From: JACQAP01 sp035275265
GTDB lineage: Bacteria > Pseudomonadota > Gammaproteobacteria > Burkholderiales > JACQAP01
Length of the DNA stretch: 64,000 nt
Assembly: GCA_035275265.1 (NCBI GenBank)
Contig: DATENC010000011.1
Span: forward strand, 62,001-126,000
Reading direction: 5' to 3'
The translations under genes were made by a program, and so were the position numbers. Under the pieces are notes generated by a model. The model was not told where the DNA came from and did not search any database. It saw nothing but the letters and a program-made list of their open reading frames with translations. Positions 54,992-64,000 of the stretch are shown here, one piece after another. How positions within the stretch are numbered: the stretch's first letter is position 1; every line of letters starts with the position of its first letter.

Positions 54992-57900
54992 ATGAGGGCC
55001 CTTTTCGGATTCTTCCGCAAGCGCTGGGTGCTGACGTTGCTTGGGCTGCTGGCGCTGAGTCTGGTGATCTGGATTGTCGGTCCGCTGTTTGCCTTCGCGG
55101 AGTACAAGCCGCTGGAGCCCGAGCTTATCCGCTGGCTTCTGATCGGTTTTCTGTTCGCGATCTGGATCGCCCGTCTGGCGTTCAAGGCATTCCTATCACT
55201 GCGTGCGAATAACAAACTGCTGACCAGCCTGGCCAAGCCGTTACAGGCCTCCGCGCCGAGTGAAACGGAACGCGCGACCGCCGAAGAGTTGTCGGAACTG
55301 CAGCGACGGATGCAGGAAGCGCTCGGCATCCTGAAGAAGATGCGGGTCAAAGGCGGTCTCGACACGCGCTACATCTACCAACTGCCGTGGTACGTCATCA
55401 TCGGTGCGCCCGGGTCAGGCAAGACGACTGCCTTGTTGAACTCCGGCCTGCGCTTTCCGCTAGCCGAGCGCCTCGGGCCGCAGGCGATCCGGGGCGTGGG
55501 CGGTACCCGCAATTGCGACTGGTGGTTCACCGACGAGGCGGTCCTGCTCGACACCGCGGGTCGCTACACCACCCAAGACAGTGACCGGGACGTCGACAAG
55601 GCGGCCTGGAATGGCTTCCTCAACCTGCTGAAGCGCCATCGGGGTCGGCGGCCGATAAACGGTGTGCTGATCGCAGTGAGTCTGCGCGACCTCCTGAGCC
55701 AGACGGCGAACGAACGGGAGCGACAAGCACGGGAGATTCGTCAACGCCTGCAGGAATTGACCGAGTTCCTCGGCATCCGCTTCCCTGTCTATGTGCTGTT
55801 CACCAAGTGCGATTTGCTGGCCGGCTTCGTCGAGTTCTTCGGCGATCTGGATCGTGAGCAGCGTGGCCAGGTCTGGGGCATCACCTCTCGCACAATAGAC
55901 GAACCCAACCTGGATGCGCTGCTGACTGGCCTGCCGGCGCAACTCGACGCACTCGAGCAGCGATTGCATCGCCGTCTGCTCATGCGCGTACAGGAGGAAC
56001 GCGATCCGCGGCGGCGGGCGCTGATCTATTCGTTTCCGCAGGAGTTCAGTGCCAACAAGGCCATTGCCACGAGTTTCCTGACTGAGCTGTTCCAGGCTAC
56101 ACGCTTCGAACAACGCAGCATGCTGCGTGGAATCTACTTCACGAGCGGCACTCAGGAAGGCACACCCATCGACCGGGCGATGACCTCGCTGGCGCGCGCT
56201 TATGGACTGCAGCAGAGTCCGCTGCCCGCCAATGTCGCCAGCGGCAAGAGTTACTTTATCAATCGATTGCTGAAAAACGTCATCTTCGCCGAGGCCGACC
56301 TGGCTGGCACCAATCTCCGTTTCGAACGGCATCGAGCCTGGTTCACGCGCGGGGCGTACGCGGGCTTGGCGGCCCTGGCAGGCGTCATGCTGCTCTCCCT
56401 GGTGGTCAGCTATGGCCGCAACCAGAATTACATCAAGCAGGTGGACCAGCAGTCCCAGCAAGTGCGTTCGCAACTTCAGACGCTCGCCTGGGATCAGCCG
56501 GGGTTCGATGTGGTAATGCCGATCCTGAACGGTCTGCACGGCGTGCCGGGTGGCTATGAGCAACGCGACCAGAGCCCGCCACTGACCATGCGGTTCGGCC
56601 TGTATCAGGGACACAAGCTGGGTGAAGAGGCGCAAGCAGCCTATGGTCGCGCGCTGGAAAAGATCCTCTTACCGCGGGTGGTTCAACGGCTCGAGCAGCA
56701 ATTACGCACCGGTGTCAGCGCCTATGAAAGCCAGTTCGAGTTGCTCAAGGTCTATCTCATGCTCAACGATCCGCGGCGTTTCGACGCGCCGACCGTGCAG
56801 GGCTGGGTGCAGCGCGATTGGGTGGAGCGCATTCAGGAAATCTCCCCGGAGAAACGCGAGATGCTCAGGCAGCATACCAATGCCCTGTTCGAGAATGCGC
56901 AACTTACGCAGGCGATTGCGCTCGACGAGCGTCTGGTGGATGAGAGCCGCCGGCGCCTGCTCGACGCCTCGCCGGCCCGACGCATCTATGAGCGCATCAG
57001 GCAGAACCCCGAGAGCACGAAGCTCCCCGAGTTTACGGTGGTTGATGCAGCCGGTGGCGAAGCGCGCAACTCGCTGACCCGCATCAGTGGCCAGCCGCTC
57101 ACCGCCGGCATCCCCGGGCTGTTCACCTACACCGGCTATCACGACTACTTCAAGACGCACGTGGACGTCGCACTTGCGGCCGACCTCAAAGAAGCCTGGG
57201 TGCTCGGAGCGTCATTGACCGAGCAATCCACGCAGTCGCCGCAGGTGCTGGAGGAAATTTACCGCCTCTACTTCGACGAATACATCAAACGGTGGGAAGC
57301 GCTGCTCAATGACGTGACAGTGCAATCGATGGCCGGTGTGGATCGCGCGGTCGAAGTGCTCGGACGCCTGACTCGCCCGGACACGGCGCTGCGAAAGTTC
57401 CTCGAAGCAGCGGCAAATGAGACCTCCCTTTCCGCGCGCAAGATCGGCTCCAAATCGCTGAGCGACATGGTTCCAAAAGTCGTCGGGAAGGCGCTGGAAC
57501 GAACCCCCATCGCACAGGGAGAACAAACTCCGGTCGACCGGCGCTTCGCCCAACTGCATCGTGCCCTCAAGGCCGATGATTCCGGAAAGGCGCCGATCGA
57601 TGCATCCCTGGCGCAACTCAAGGAGGTGCACGCCATCGCGGTGGCGCTCAAGGCGCAGCGGGATGCCGGGCAAACCCCCGCGCCGAACCCGGCGGACGAG
57701 GCGGTGCTCAACCGTGTCGAAAGCGATGCGTCCCAGCAGCCGGCTCCACTTGGCCCGATTCTGCAAGCGACTGCCAAGGACATCCGTTCAACCGCACGCG
57801 GGGTCGTCATTCCCATACTCAATCAGGTCTGGGTGGACGATATCGCCACTTTCTGCAAGCGGGCGCTGCGCGGACGATATCCGCTGGCCCGATCGGGTGT

Positions 57901-58501
57901 GATCGAAGCAACGCAAGAGGACTTCGGACTTTTCTTTCGTCCGGGAGGCAAGCTCGAGGCGTTCTATCAGATGAATCTGGAGAAATATCTCGGCCCGTAC
58001 AGCGCACCGCGAGACAACAGGAATCTGCCCATCTCCCGCGAAACCCTGCTCATGTTCCAGAACGCCAAGGTCATCCGAGAGGTGTTCTTCCGTAGCGGCG
58101 CACAGGCGCCTGCATTGAACTTCGATTTGAAGCCGGTACGCATGGACGCCCGGATCAACCAATTCATCCTGGACGTGGACGGGCAAATTGTGCGTTACGA
58201 GCATGGCCCGACCGTAGTCAGCCGGCTGACCTGGCCCAACCCCAGAGGTGGCGGACAGGTGCGAATTCAGATCAATCCGCCCGCTCCGAGCGGGCGGTCC
58301 GCGGTCTCCGAAGATGGTCCATGGGCTTTGTTCAAGATGCTGGACAAGGCGGAAATTCAGCCTGCCAACCAGCAGGATACGTTCCTTGTCACGTTCCAGG
58401 TCGAGGGACGCACCGCCACTTTCGAATTGCGCGCGAGCAGCGTTTACAACCCCTTCCGCCTCAAAGCACTGGAGCGATTCGAATGCTCGGAACGGCTGTA
58501 G
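54992..58501 (+). CDS. tssM: Type VI secretion membrane protein TssM (IcmF)
   Basis: An 1169-residue inner-membrane protein that forms the core of the trans-envelope complex. Two N-terminal transmembrane helices lie at about 12 to 32 and 45 to 65. A cytoplasmic GTPase-like domain follows with Walker A GAPGSGKTT near 140, NKC-type TKCD near 270, and a third helix near 455 to 475. The periplasmic part ends in the TssJ-binding C-terminal domain. The start at 54992 gives the usual MRALFGFFRKRW beginning; the longer ORF reads through tssL. Confidence 0.96.
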   Translation: MRALFGFFRKRWVLTLLGLLALSLVIWIVGPLFAFAEYKPLEPELIRWLLIGFLFAIWIARLAFKAFLSLRANNKLLTSLAKPLQASAPSETERATAEELSELQRRMQEALGILKKMRVKGGLDTRYIYQLPWYVIIGAPGSGKTTALLNSGLRFPLAERLGPQAIRGVGGTRNCDWWFTDEAVLLDTAGRYTTQDSDRDVDKAAWNGFLNLLKRHRGRRPINGVLIAVSLRDLLSQTANERERQAREIRQRLQELTEFLGIRFPVYVLFTKCDLLAGFVEFFGDLDREQRGQVWGITSRTIDEPNLDALLTGLPAQLDALEQRLHRRLLMRVQEERDPRRRALIYSFPQEFSANKAIATSFLTELFQATRFEQRSMLRGIYFTSGTQEGTPIDRAMTSLARAYGLQQSPLPANVASGKSYFINRLLKNVIFAEADLAGTNLRFERHRAWFTRGAYAGLAALAGVMLLSLVVSYGRNQNYIKQVDQQSQQVRSQLQTLAWDQPGFDVVMPILNGLHGVPGGYEQRDQSPPLTMRFGLYQGHKLGEEAQAAYGRALEKILLPRVVQRLEQQLRTGVSAYESQFELLKVYLMLNDPRRFDAPTVQGWVQRDWVERIQEISPEKREMLRQHTNALFENAQLTQAIALDERLVDESRRRLLDASPARRIYERIRQNPESTKLPEFTVVDAAGGEARNSLTRISGQPLTAGIPGLFTYTGYHDYFKTHVDVALAADLKEAWVLGASLTEQSTQSPQVLEEIYRLYFDEYIKRWEALLNDVTVQSMAGVDRAVEVLGRLTRPDTALRKFLEAAANETSLSARKIGSKSLSDMVPKVVGKALERTPIAQGEQTPVDRRFAQLHRALKADDSGKAPIDASLAQLKEVHAIAVALKAQRDAGQTPAPNPADEAVLNRVESDASQQPAPLGPILQATAKDIRSTARGVVIPILNQVWVDDIATFCKRALRGRYPLARSGVIEATQEDFGLFFRPGGKLEAFYQMNLEKYLGPYSAPRDNRNLPISRETLLMFQNAKVIREVFFRSGAQAPALNFDLKPVRMDARINQFILDVDGQIVRYEHGPTVVSRLTWPNPRGGGQVRIQINPPAPSGRSAVSEDGPWALFKMLDKAEIQPANQQDTFLVTFQVEGRTATFELRASSVYNPFRLKALERFECSERL

Positions 58502-59217
58502 ATCCCCAGCTTGCCGGGCCACCCGGCTATTTCGGGAAGATCATGAGTTTTTCCGATTTTGTCTCTCGCCGCCTGCCGCGCAACTTCATCGAGCCTTGGG
58601 ACGACTGGCTCCAGCAAAGTGTGTTGAGCAGCAAGGAGCGGCTCGGGCCCGGGTGGAACGACATCTATCTGACCAGTCCGATCTGGCGGTTTGTGCTGTC
58701 CCGGGGTGTGTGCGGACCAACAGCCTGGGCGGGCGTATTGATGCCAAGCATCGACCGTGTCGGCCGTCACTTCCCGCTTACGTTGGCCGTCGAGATGCCA
58801 GATGCATTCGGCCCTCTCGCGGTTCTGGCCGAGACCGCGTGGTTTGAAGGCCTCGAGGAGCTCGCCCTTTCCACCCTGGACGAGCCCTTCGACGTGGAAG
58901 CGTTTGATGCGTTACTGCAGCGCCTGGTGCTCCCATCCCCCGCCGGTGAGCTTGTGAGCAGGTTGCGCAGTGATCAGAGCAACACGGTCTCCTGGTGCTT
59001 CGGGCTCGGTTCCGCGGCGGCGGTCCCGCAGAGTCTACCCGCCATCGCCGAATCGTTGCTGGCCGGCGTGCTGCAACACCAAACATTCTGGTGGACGTCA
59101 GGTTCCGAGAAAGTGACGCCCTGCCTGCTGGTGTTCGGTGGCTTGCCAACCCCGGCCAGTTACGCAGCCCTGCTCGACGGGGACTGGTCGCGCTGGGGGT
59201 GGGTAAACTGGATTTGA
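58483..59217 (+). CDS. tagF: Type VI secretion accessory protein TagF
   Basis: A 244-residue cytoplasmic protein. GYFGKIMSFSDFVSRRLPRNFIEPWDDWLQ contains the TagF start block (split here as GYFGKIMSFSDFV and the following WDDWLQ), and WRFVLSRGVCG is also typical. TagF blocks secretion in Pseudomonas independently of phosphorylation by sequestering Fha. It overlaps tssM by 19 bases, so it is coupled with it. Confidence 0.92.
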   Translation: MLGTAVDPQLAGPPGYFGKIMSFSDFVSRRLPRNFIEPWDDWLQQSVLSSKERLGPGWNDIYLTSPIWRFVLSRGVCGPTAWAGVLMPSIDRVGRHFPLTLAVEMPDAFGPLAVLAETAWFEGLEELALSTLDEPFDVEAFDALLQRLVLPSPAGELVSRLRSDQSNTVSWCFGLGSAAAVPQSLPAIAESLLAGVLQHQTFWWTSGSEKVTPCLLVFGGLPTPASYAALLDGDWSRWGWVNWI

Positions 59218-59347
59218 CCTGTTCAAGCAAGTACATTGCGACGAAATGTTTAGCGGACCGTCCGGGGTGGAGGAAAGAAACCCGGAGGGTGAAGCGCGCT
59301 GGGGCCCGCGATAAGGTGCTGGCCGGAGGTGCCTATGGAGGAAATTC

Positions 59348-61138
59348 ATGACACAGTCCCACGACCCCACCCGAGACCCCAATACGTCAGCGGCCGTATC
59401 CGGCGAGGCCGGCGATGCGAGTCCGGTTGACCCGGACCAAACTCGCATCCAGCCGGCATTCGGCGAATCGCTCCCGCGCAGTTCGCAGGCCGCAGCCGAG
59501 GCCCGGTATACGACCACCACCACGTACAAGCAGGTGGGCCGCTACCAGATCATGGAGCGGATCGGCAAGGGCGCGATGGCATCGGTGTACAAGGCCTACG
59601 ACCCGAGCATCGATCGCACTCTCGCAATCAAGTTCCTGCACCAGGATCTGTGTGTCGAGGAAGAGCATCGTATCCGCTTCCTGCGCGAGGCCAAGGCTGC
59701 GGGCGGCCTTTCGCACCCGAACATCGTCACTATCTACGACGTGGGTGAGATCGAGGGCCGGCCCTACATCGCCATGGAATTGCTGGACGGGGTCACGCTC
59801 AGCGAGGTAATGAAGCCGGGCGTCGGCCTGCCCAGCCGGGATGTCGCCATCGTCGCGTTGCAACTGGCGCGCGCGCTCGACTACGCACACAGCAAGGGTA
59901 TCTTTCACCGCGACATCAAGCCCAGCAACCTCATGCAGCTGAAGGGCGGCAACACAATCAAAGTAACCGACTTCGGCATTGCGCATGTGGCTGGTGGCGA
60001 CCATCAGCAAACCCAGGTGGGAACGGTTCTGGGCACACCGCATTACATGTCGCCCGAGCAGGCAATGGGCGAAGCGGTTGACGGGCGCTCCGACCTGTTT
60101 TCGGCCGGAGTGGTGATCTACCAGCTGCTCACCGGGCGGGTGCCGTTTGAGGCTGCAAGTCTGGTCACCCTGGCGCACAAGATAGCCAAGGAGCAGCCCA
60201 CTCCGATCTCGAAATTGCGCGGAGATGCAGCGCCGGCGCTGCGCCGGATCGCCGAGCGTTGCCTGATGAAGGACCCGGCCAAGCGCTTCCAGAGCGGAGA
60301 CGAGCTGGCCAGCGCGCTCAGCAAGGTGGTCCAGGATCTGAACGAGGAGACCCAGACTGCCGGCCAGCCCCGCATCATTCCGCTGCGAATCAAGTGGGCT
60401 CTATCCATGGGCCTTGTGGTGGCGCTGACCATGGCACTGACCGCCACCATCGTCATTCAACGCCAGTACGCAGCGATGATGGGGCAGGTCATCGACTACG
60501 GTGCCTCGCTGGCGAACTTCCTGGCTACGGAGAATGCCGAGCCGACGCTGCTGAAGGAATGGGTCGCGATCGACGTATCGGTGAAGGACATCCTGGAGAC
60601 GCAGAGTTTTCATGAGATCACCGTCGTCGATCGGGATGGAATCGTGCGCGTAAGCAACAAGCAGGAATTAGTGGAGAAGTCATACGTGGGTCCATCCGGA
60701 GCGACCGAACTTGCGCGGCGCAAGGATGGCGTCGTGGTCACTCGTTATGAGGCGCCGGACGGCAACTCGATCATCGAGTTCAAGGCGCCGATCACGTTCA
60801 AGCGTAACGAGGAACGCGTGCAGGTGGGCAGCGTGCACCTCGGGATTCCCGAACGTCCGCTGTCCAGCGTGGCGCGGCTGAGCATGCTTTACATGGTGTT
60901 CCTTATCCTCGTCACGCTGGCGGCCGTGGTGGTTGCAACCTACCTCATGGCCGATCGCTACTTCAAGCAGATCCGCCTGCTGGTGGAATCGATGGCTGAG
61001 ATCAGGAAGGGGCGCTACGACTACCGCATCGCGGAGCAGCGCAAAGATGAGTTCGGGCAGCTGTATCGGGCCTTCGACGACATGGCGGAAGCCCTCCAAA
61101 AGCGGACGGAGCCTGAACAGCCCGGAAAAACTGGGTAG
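59348..61138 (+). CDS. Transmembrane Ser/Thr kinase with periplasmic sensor and HAMP domain
   Basis: A 596-residue protein. Residues ~65 to 330 form a PknB-like kinase. The glycine loop is IGKGAMASVYKAYD, the ATP lysine is in LAIKFL (near 94), the catalytic loop is HRDIKPSN (near 188), and DFGIA and the SPEQ segment follow. A first helix lies near 352 to 372. A periplasmic region of ~150 residues (a Cache/PAS-like sensor by pattern) follows, then a second helix near 520 to 540 and a HAMP domain from ~545 to the end. In Pseudomonas PpkA phosphorylates Fha1; this protein could do the same for TagH. No PppA-type phosphatase is in the window. The GGAGG site precedes the ATG by eight bases. Confidence 0.9.
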   Translation: MTQSHDPTRDPNTSAAVSGEAGDASPVDPDQTRIQPAFGESLPRSSQAAAEARYTTTTTYKQVGRYQIMERIGKGAMASVYKAYDPSIDRTLAIKFLHQDLCVEEEHRIRFLREAKAAGGLSHPNIVTIYDVGEIEGRPYIAMELLDGVTLSEVMKPGVGLPSRDVAIVALQLARALDYAHSKGIFHRDIKPSNLMQLKGGNTIKVTDFGIAHVAGGDHQQTQVGTVLGTPHYMSPEQAMGEAVDGRSDLFSAGVVIYQLLTGRVPFEAASLVTLAHKIAKEQPTPISKLRGDAAPALRRIAERCLMKDPAKRFQSGDELASALSKVVQDLNEETQTAGQPRIIPLRIKWALSMGLVVALTMALTATIVIQRQYAAMMGQVIDYGASLANFLATENAEPTLLKEWVAIDVSVKDILETQSFHEITVVDRDGIVRVSNKQELVEKSYVGPSGATELARRKDGVVVTRYEAPDGNSIIEFKAPITFKRNEERVQVGSVHLGIPERPLSSVARLSMLYMVFLILVTLAAVVVATYLMADRYFKQIRLLVESMAEIRKGRYDYRIAEQRKDEFGQLYRAFDDMAEALQKRTEPEQPGKTG

Positions 61139-61167
61139 CACTGCCGCGTGGGATCGCTGGGACAAGC

Positions 61168-62370
61168 ATGGAGATGAATGCGGCGCGCCGTAGCGTGATG
61201 CAACGGTGCATATGTGTTGCCGTCGCGCTCGTGGCGCTCGCGGGCTGTGCCGTCACGCCGACCCCTTCGCCCGGGGAACGTGCTTCAGTCCCCTCACCGC
61301 CCGCCTCCCCCGCTGAGCGTGCTTCAGTTCCACCACCCCCGCCCCCCTCGCCGGCTGAGCGTGCTTCAGTCCCGACCCCGCCGCCTGCGCCCGTTGCGCG
61401 TCCCTCGCCCCCGCCTCCGTCGCCCGTTGAGCATCCATCAGTTCCGCCCACCGCATTGGTCGAGGGCGTGATTGCGAGAAACGAACGCTTCGTTCTCTAC
61501 CGTCCCAAACAAGATGACACTCTGCGCTCAGTCGCGAAGCAACTTCTGGGCGACGAACAACGCGGCTGGGAGATCGCCGACTTCAACGGGGTCAAGGAAC
61601 TCACACCGGGAAACCTGGTAGCCATCCCACTTCGGTCAGTCAATCCAGCCGGCATATTCGCAGACGGCTATCAAACGATCCCGATCCTTGCCTATCACCG
61701 ATTCGGTGACAAGAACGGCAAGATGGTGGTGACGCCCGAAGCGTTTGCCGCGCAAATGAAGTATCTGGCGGACAATGACTATCGCGTCATTCGATTGTCG
61801 GACCTGGTGGAATTCCTCACCGGGAAGCGCGGGCTTCCCCGCCGCGCGATCGTCATCACCGCAGATGACGGCTACGCCTCGATCTATCGTCATGCCTTCC
61901 CGCTGCTCGTGCAATACGGATTTCCTGCCACGGTATTCGTGTACTCCGACTTCATCGGGGCCAGCGATGCCCTGACGTGGCCCCAGATGCAGGAGATGAT
62001 CTCCTCCGGTCTTATCGACATACAGTCGCACTCGAAGTCGCATGAGAGCCTGGTAGCAATGCTGCCCGGCGAGTCGGCGCAAAGTTATCGCTCCCGGCTC
62101 GACAGAGAGTTCATGGTTGGACGCGATCTGCTGCAACGCAGGCTCGGGGTCAGTATTTTTAACTTCGCTTATCCTTACGGGGACGTGAACGCAGCAGTAG
62201 TCGAGCGAGCGGAGAAAGCAGGCTATCGACTCGCCGTCACCGTCAACCCTGGAGGGAACCCGTTCTTCGCGCAACCGCTGTTGCTCCAGCGGACGATGAT
62301 CTTCGGCGACCATGACATCGACGCATTCAAGGCCAGGCTGCAGACCTTTCGCGAGGCAGACCTGAAATGA
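61168..62370 (+). CDS. Lipoprotein with LysM domain and NodB-type polysaccharide deacetylase domain
   Basis: A 400-residue envelope protein. The signal peptide ends in LAGC near residue 27, so lipidation is expected. A proline-rich linker with repeats of ERASVP spans about 36 to 90. A LysM-like domain lies at ~105 to 155 (DDTLRSVAKQLLGDEQRGW). The NodB domain follows, with ILAYHRF, the metal/catalytic motif TADDGY and HSKSH. The usual TFDDG has Ala for Phe here; both Asp are kept. FNFAYPYGD supplies a further family block. Downstream of a T6SS kinase, it may trim peptidoglycan acetyl groups for assembly. Confidence 0.85.
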   Translation: MEMNAARRSVMQRCICVAVALVALAGCAVTPTPSPGERASVPSPPASPAERASVPPPPPPSPAERASVPTPPPAPVARPSPPPPSPVEHPSVPPTALVEGVIARNERFVLYRPKQDDTLRSVAKQLLGDEQRGWEIADFNGVKELTPGNLVAIPLRSVNPAGIFADGYQTIPILAYHRFGDKNGKMVVTPEAFAAQMKYLADNDYRVIRLSDLVEFLTGKRGLPRRAIVITADDGYASIYRHAFPLLVQYGFPATVFVYSDFIGASDALTWPQMQEMISSGLIDIQSHSKSHESLVAMLPGESAQSYRSRLDREFMVGRDLLQRRLGVSIFNFAYPYGDVNAAVVERAEKAGYRLAVTVNPGGNPFFAQPLLLQRTMIFGDHDIDAFKARLQTFREADLK

Positions 62371-63491
62371 GTGCAAGCCGCTCCCGGAGCGCGGGCGCGT
62401 TGGCCGCTCAGTTCCTGTTGCTCGCGCTGGTTGGTTGCGGCGGCGTCCCGCCGGACACGAGAGAGCGCCCTGCTCCGATCGTCAACGCAGACCCGACTCC
62501 AATTCCGAAGACGACTCCGAAACCGAGTCCGAAGGCGATTCCAACTCCGGCACCTGTTTCGAGGCCGACTCCGACGCCGACCGCAATGCCGGAGCCGGAG
62601 CCTGAGCCCGTGCAGCCCCCGTCGCCGTCGACTCTTCCCCCTCTCGACAGCAACTTCGAGCAGAGCAAGCGACTGCAGGCAGAGGAGTTGATGCAATCCG
62701 GGCGCTTGGCAGAGGCTGCCGATCAGTGGGAGATCCTTACATTGCTTCGGCCGGCGCGTGCAGAGTATGCCAGCAAGCTCACTGAGGCGCGGAGCCGCGC
62801 AAGCAAACAAGCAAGCGATAGCCTGTTTGCAGCAGGAGAAGCGCGCAAACGAGGCGACCTGCAACGTTCGACAACGCTGTATCTGAAGGCGCTGAGCGCC
62901 GAACCACACAACGCCGCGGCTATTCAGGCGCTGCGTGAACTCGATCGGGAGCAGTCCCACCGCGCTTACTTCAACCATGCAACTCTCGGCACAGGCGGCG
63001 CGCGGGGAACAAGAGCGCCTCGCGCGCCCTATTCGAGCGACCGTCAGGAGATCGACGCCGCCGTTCTGCTCTTACACCAGGGCGACTTCGATGCGAGCCT
63101 CCAAACCGTGCAGAACTATCTGAAACGCTACCCGAATGACGACATGGGCAAGCGGACGCTGCGCGACGCCTATGCGGCGCTAGGCAAGCAGCGCATCGAG
63201 CAGGGCAAGAAGGAAGAGGGAGTGCGCTACCTGGAGAAAGCGCGCGCCATCAAGAGCGCCGGCAGCGCGGATCTGGATAGCACCGTACAGGCCGCACGCA
63301 AGGACCTGGCGCAGGACTACTACGAGCAAGGATTGAGAATGCAGCGAACCGATTTGGGAGCTGCGATCCGATTTTGGGAGCGCAGCCTGGAGTACGATCC
63401 CCGGCATGCCCAAGCCCGGCTCCAAGTCCAACAGGCTCGGCGCATGCAGCGATCGCTGAAATCTATCCCGGAGGTGAATTCGACGCCGTGA
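62367..63491 (+). CDS. TPR-repeat lipoprotein with proline-rich linker
   Basis: A 374-residue protein that starts four bases before the end of the deacetylase gene (ATGA overlap). The signal peptide ends in LVGCGG, a likely lipidation site. A Pro/Thr/Lys-rich linker (about 38 to 90) precedes TPR-like repeats, roughly five helix pairs from 95 to 365. No catalytic motif is seen. It is likely a periplasmic scaffold working with the deacetylase. Confidence 0.78.
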   Translation: MSASRSRSAGALAAQFLLLALVGCGGVPPDTRERPAPIVNADPTPIPKTTPKPSPKAIPTPAPVSRPTPTPTAMPEPEPEPVQPPSPSTLPPLDSNFEQSKRLQAEELMQSGRLAEAADQWEILTLLRPARAEYASKLTEARSRASKQASDSLFAAGEARKRGDLQRSTTLYLKALSAEPHNAAAIQALRELDREQSHRAYFNHATLGTGGARGTRAPRAPYSSDRQEIDAAVLLLHQGDFDASLQTVQNYLKRYPNDDMGKRTLRDAYAALGKQRIEQGKKEEGVRYLEKARAIKSAGSADLDSTVQAARKDLAQDYYEQGLRMQRTDLGAAIRFWERSLEYDPRHAQARLQVQQARRMQRSLKSIPEVNSTP

Positions 63492-63513
63492 ACGCGACTG
63501 CTTGACGTGTGGA

Positions 63514-64000
63514 CTACCGCGTCGGCGCCTTATCGATGTTACCGATGGTGTCGCGTAGCCGGATACACCGGTCCCGCTCGCGTGGCGCGGGCTCGTTAAG
63601 CGGGTCCAGTTGAAGCACCTTATCCCACCAGCTAACGCAGCAATCCACGTCCTGGCGGCGGTAGCATTCCCTGGCTTTGCGGTCGTAGCTCTGGATTTGC
63701 TCCATGCGCGCGCTTTGGTCTGGCGGCGGGCTGGGATCGCGCTGCGGAGCAACGTCGGCTGAGGGTCGTGAGGGTGGCGGGGGTGGAGGTGCAGGTTGGG
63801 CGTGTCTCGTTCCCGGCACCTTGATGGTCTGTCCAACCTTCAAGTTGCGAGGAACGGTGATGCCGTTATATCGCGCGAGAAGAAAGAATTTGTACTGATC
63901 TTTCAAGTATTGCTCCGAAACTTTGGAAAGCGTGTCGCCCTGCTTCACCGTGTATTTGAAAAACTTGCTGCCCAACGTTTGTTCCGGGTCATCGGTGAGG
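63514..64000 (-). CDS. LysM-domain protein, 5' end beyond the window
   Basis: At least 162 residues are visible, open to the window edge; a TTG at 63975 is not the true start, because the frame continues upstream through LTDDPEQ. The LysM domain is FFKYTVKQGDTLSKVSEQYL through VPRNLKVGQTIKVPG (given here as two shorter pieces in the family order), followed by a Pro-rich linker. The C-terminal ~60 residues hold four cysteines, with YRRQDVDCCVSWWDKVLQLDP. It is convergent with the TPR lipoprotein across 22 bases. Probably part of the same envelope module. Confidence 0.75.
   Translation of the reverse strand, partial: LTDDPEQTLGSKFFKYTVKQGDTLSKVSEQYLKDQYKFFLLARYNGITVPRNLKVGQTIKVPGTRHAQPAPPPPPPSRPSADVAPQRDPSPPPDQSARMEQIQSYDRKARECYRRQDVDCCVSWWDKVLQLDPLNEPAPRERDRCIRLRDTIGNIDKAPTR

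Noticed and set aside
61270..61450. Repeated ~40 bp units resembling a CRISPR array
   Set aside because: The units are in frame, encode a Pro-rich linker (ERASVP repeats) and have no unique spacers of constant length.

Overview
The window is one contiguous, GC-rich piece of a bacterial chromosome (about 60% GC judged by eye). It most likely comes from a betaproteobacterium. The supporting evidence is gene content and order: methyltransferase/sppA/Rieske/HAD/rluC/rne, map-glnD, smc-zipA-ligA, dapC-dapD-pilU-dapE-prmB, recR-ebfC-dnaX next to the 4.5S RNA, a class I fumarase and a short QueF. No rRNA operon, CRISPR array, transposase or integrase was seen.

Region 1 to 43 kb is mostly housekeeping. 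It holds RNA processing and modification (rluC, rne, rluB, prmB, queF, ffs), DNA repair and chromosome maintenance (uvrB, ligA, smc, zipA, recR, dnaX), nitrogen sensing (glnD), protein maturation (map, def, sppA), purine and methylthioadenosine salvage (hpt, MTA/MTI phosphorylase), lysine/diaminopimelate synthesis (dapC, dapD, dapE) and central carbon metabolism (fumarase, acs). Two additions interrupt this core. One is a 1.2 kb insert after tRNA-Asn, bounded by a 33 bp duplication of the tRNA 3' half and carrying two exported proteins. The other is a TPR-sulfotransferase followed by an APS kinase, which looks like a self-contained sulfation module.

Region 43 to 50 kb, downstream of tRNA-Ser(GGA), is accessory. 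It contains an exported Cys-containing protein, a DUF6602-like protein with a possible PD-(D/E)XK nuclease core, and a tight minus-strand train of six small genes. Three of those starts are preceded by the same 17 nt element, read in different frames where it overlaps coding sequence. This is the least explained part of the window. It is followed by a Tat-dependent ferritin-like protein, a class I cytochrome c, an uncertain ORF and an EamA transporter.

Region 50 to 64 kb is one half of a type VI secretion system: tagH (FHA), tssJ, tssK, tssL with a fused OmpA domain, tssM and tagF. These are followed by a transmembrane HAMP-containing Ser/Thr kinase, a lipoprotein with LysM and NodB-type deacetylase domains, a TPR lipoprotein and, on the other strand, a LysM protein running off the window. 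TagH and the kinase suggest a threonine-phosphorylation switch. The deacetylase and LysM proteins suggest local peptidoglycan work during assembly. The sheath, baseplate, Hcp/VgrG and ClpV genes are not in this window.
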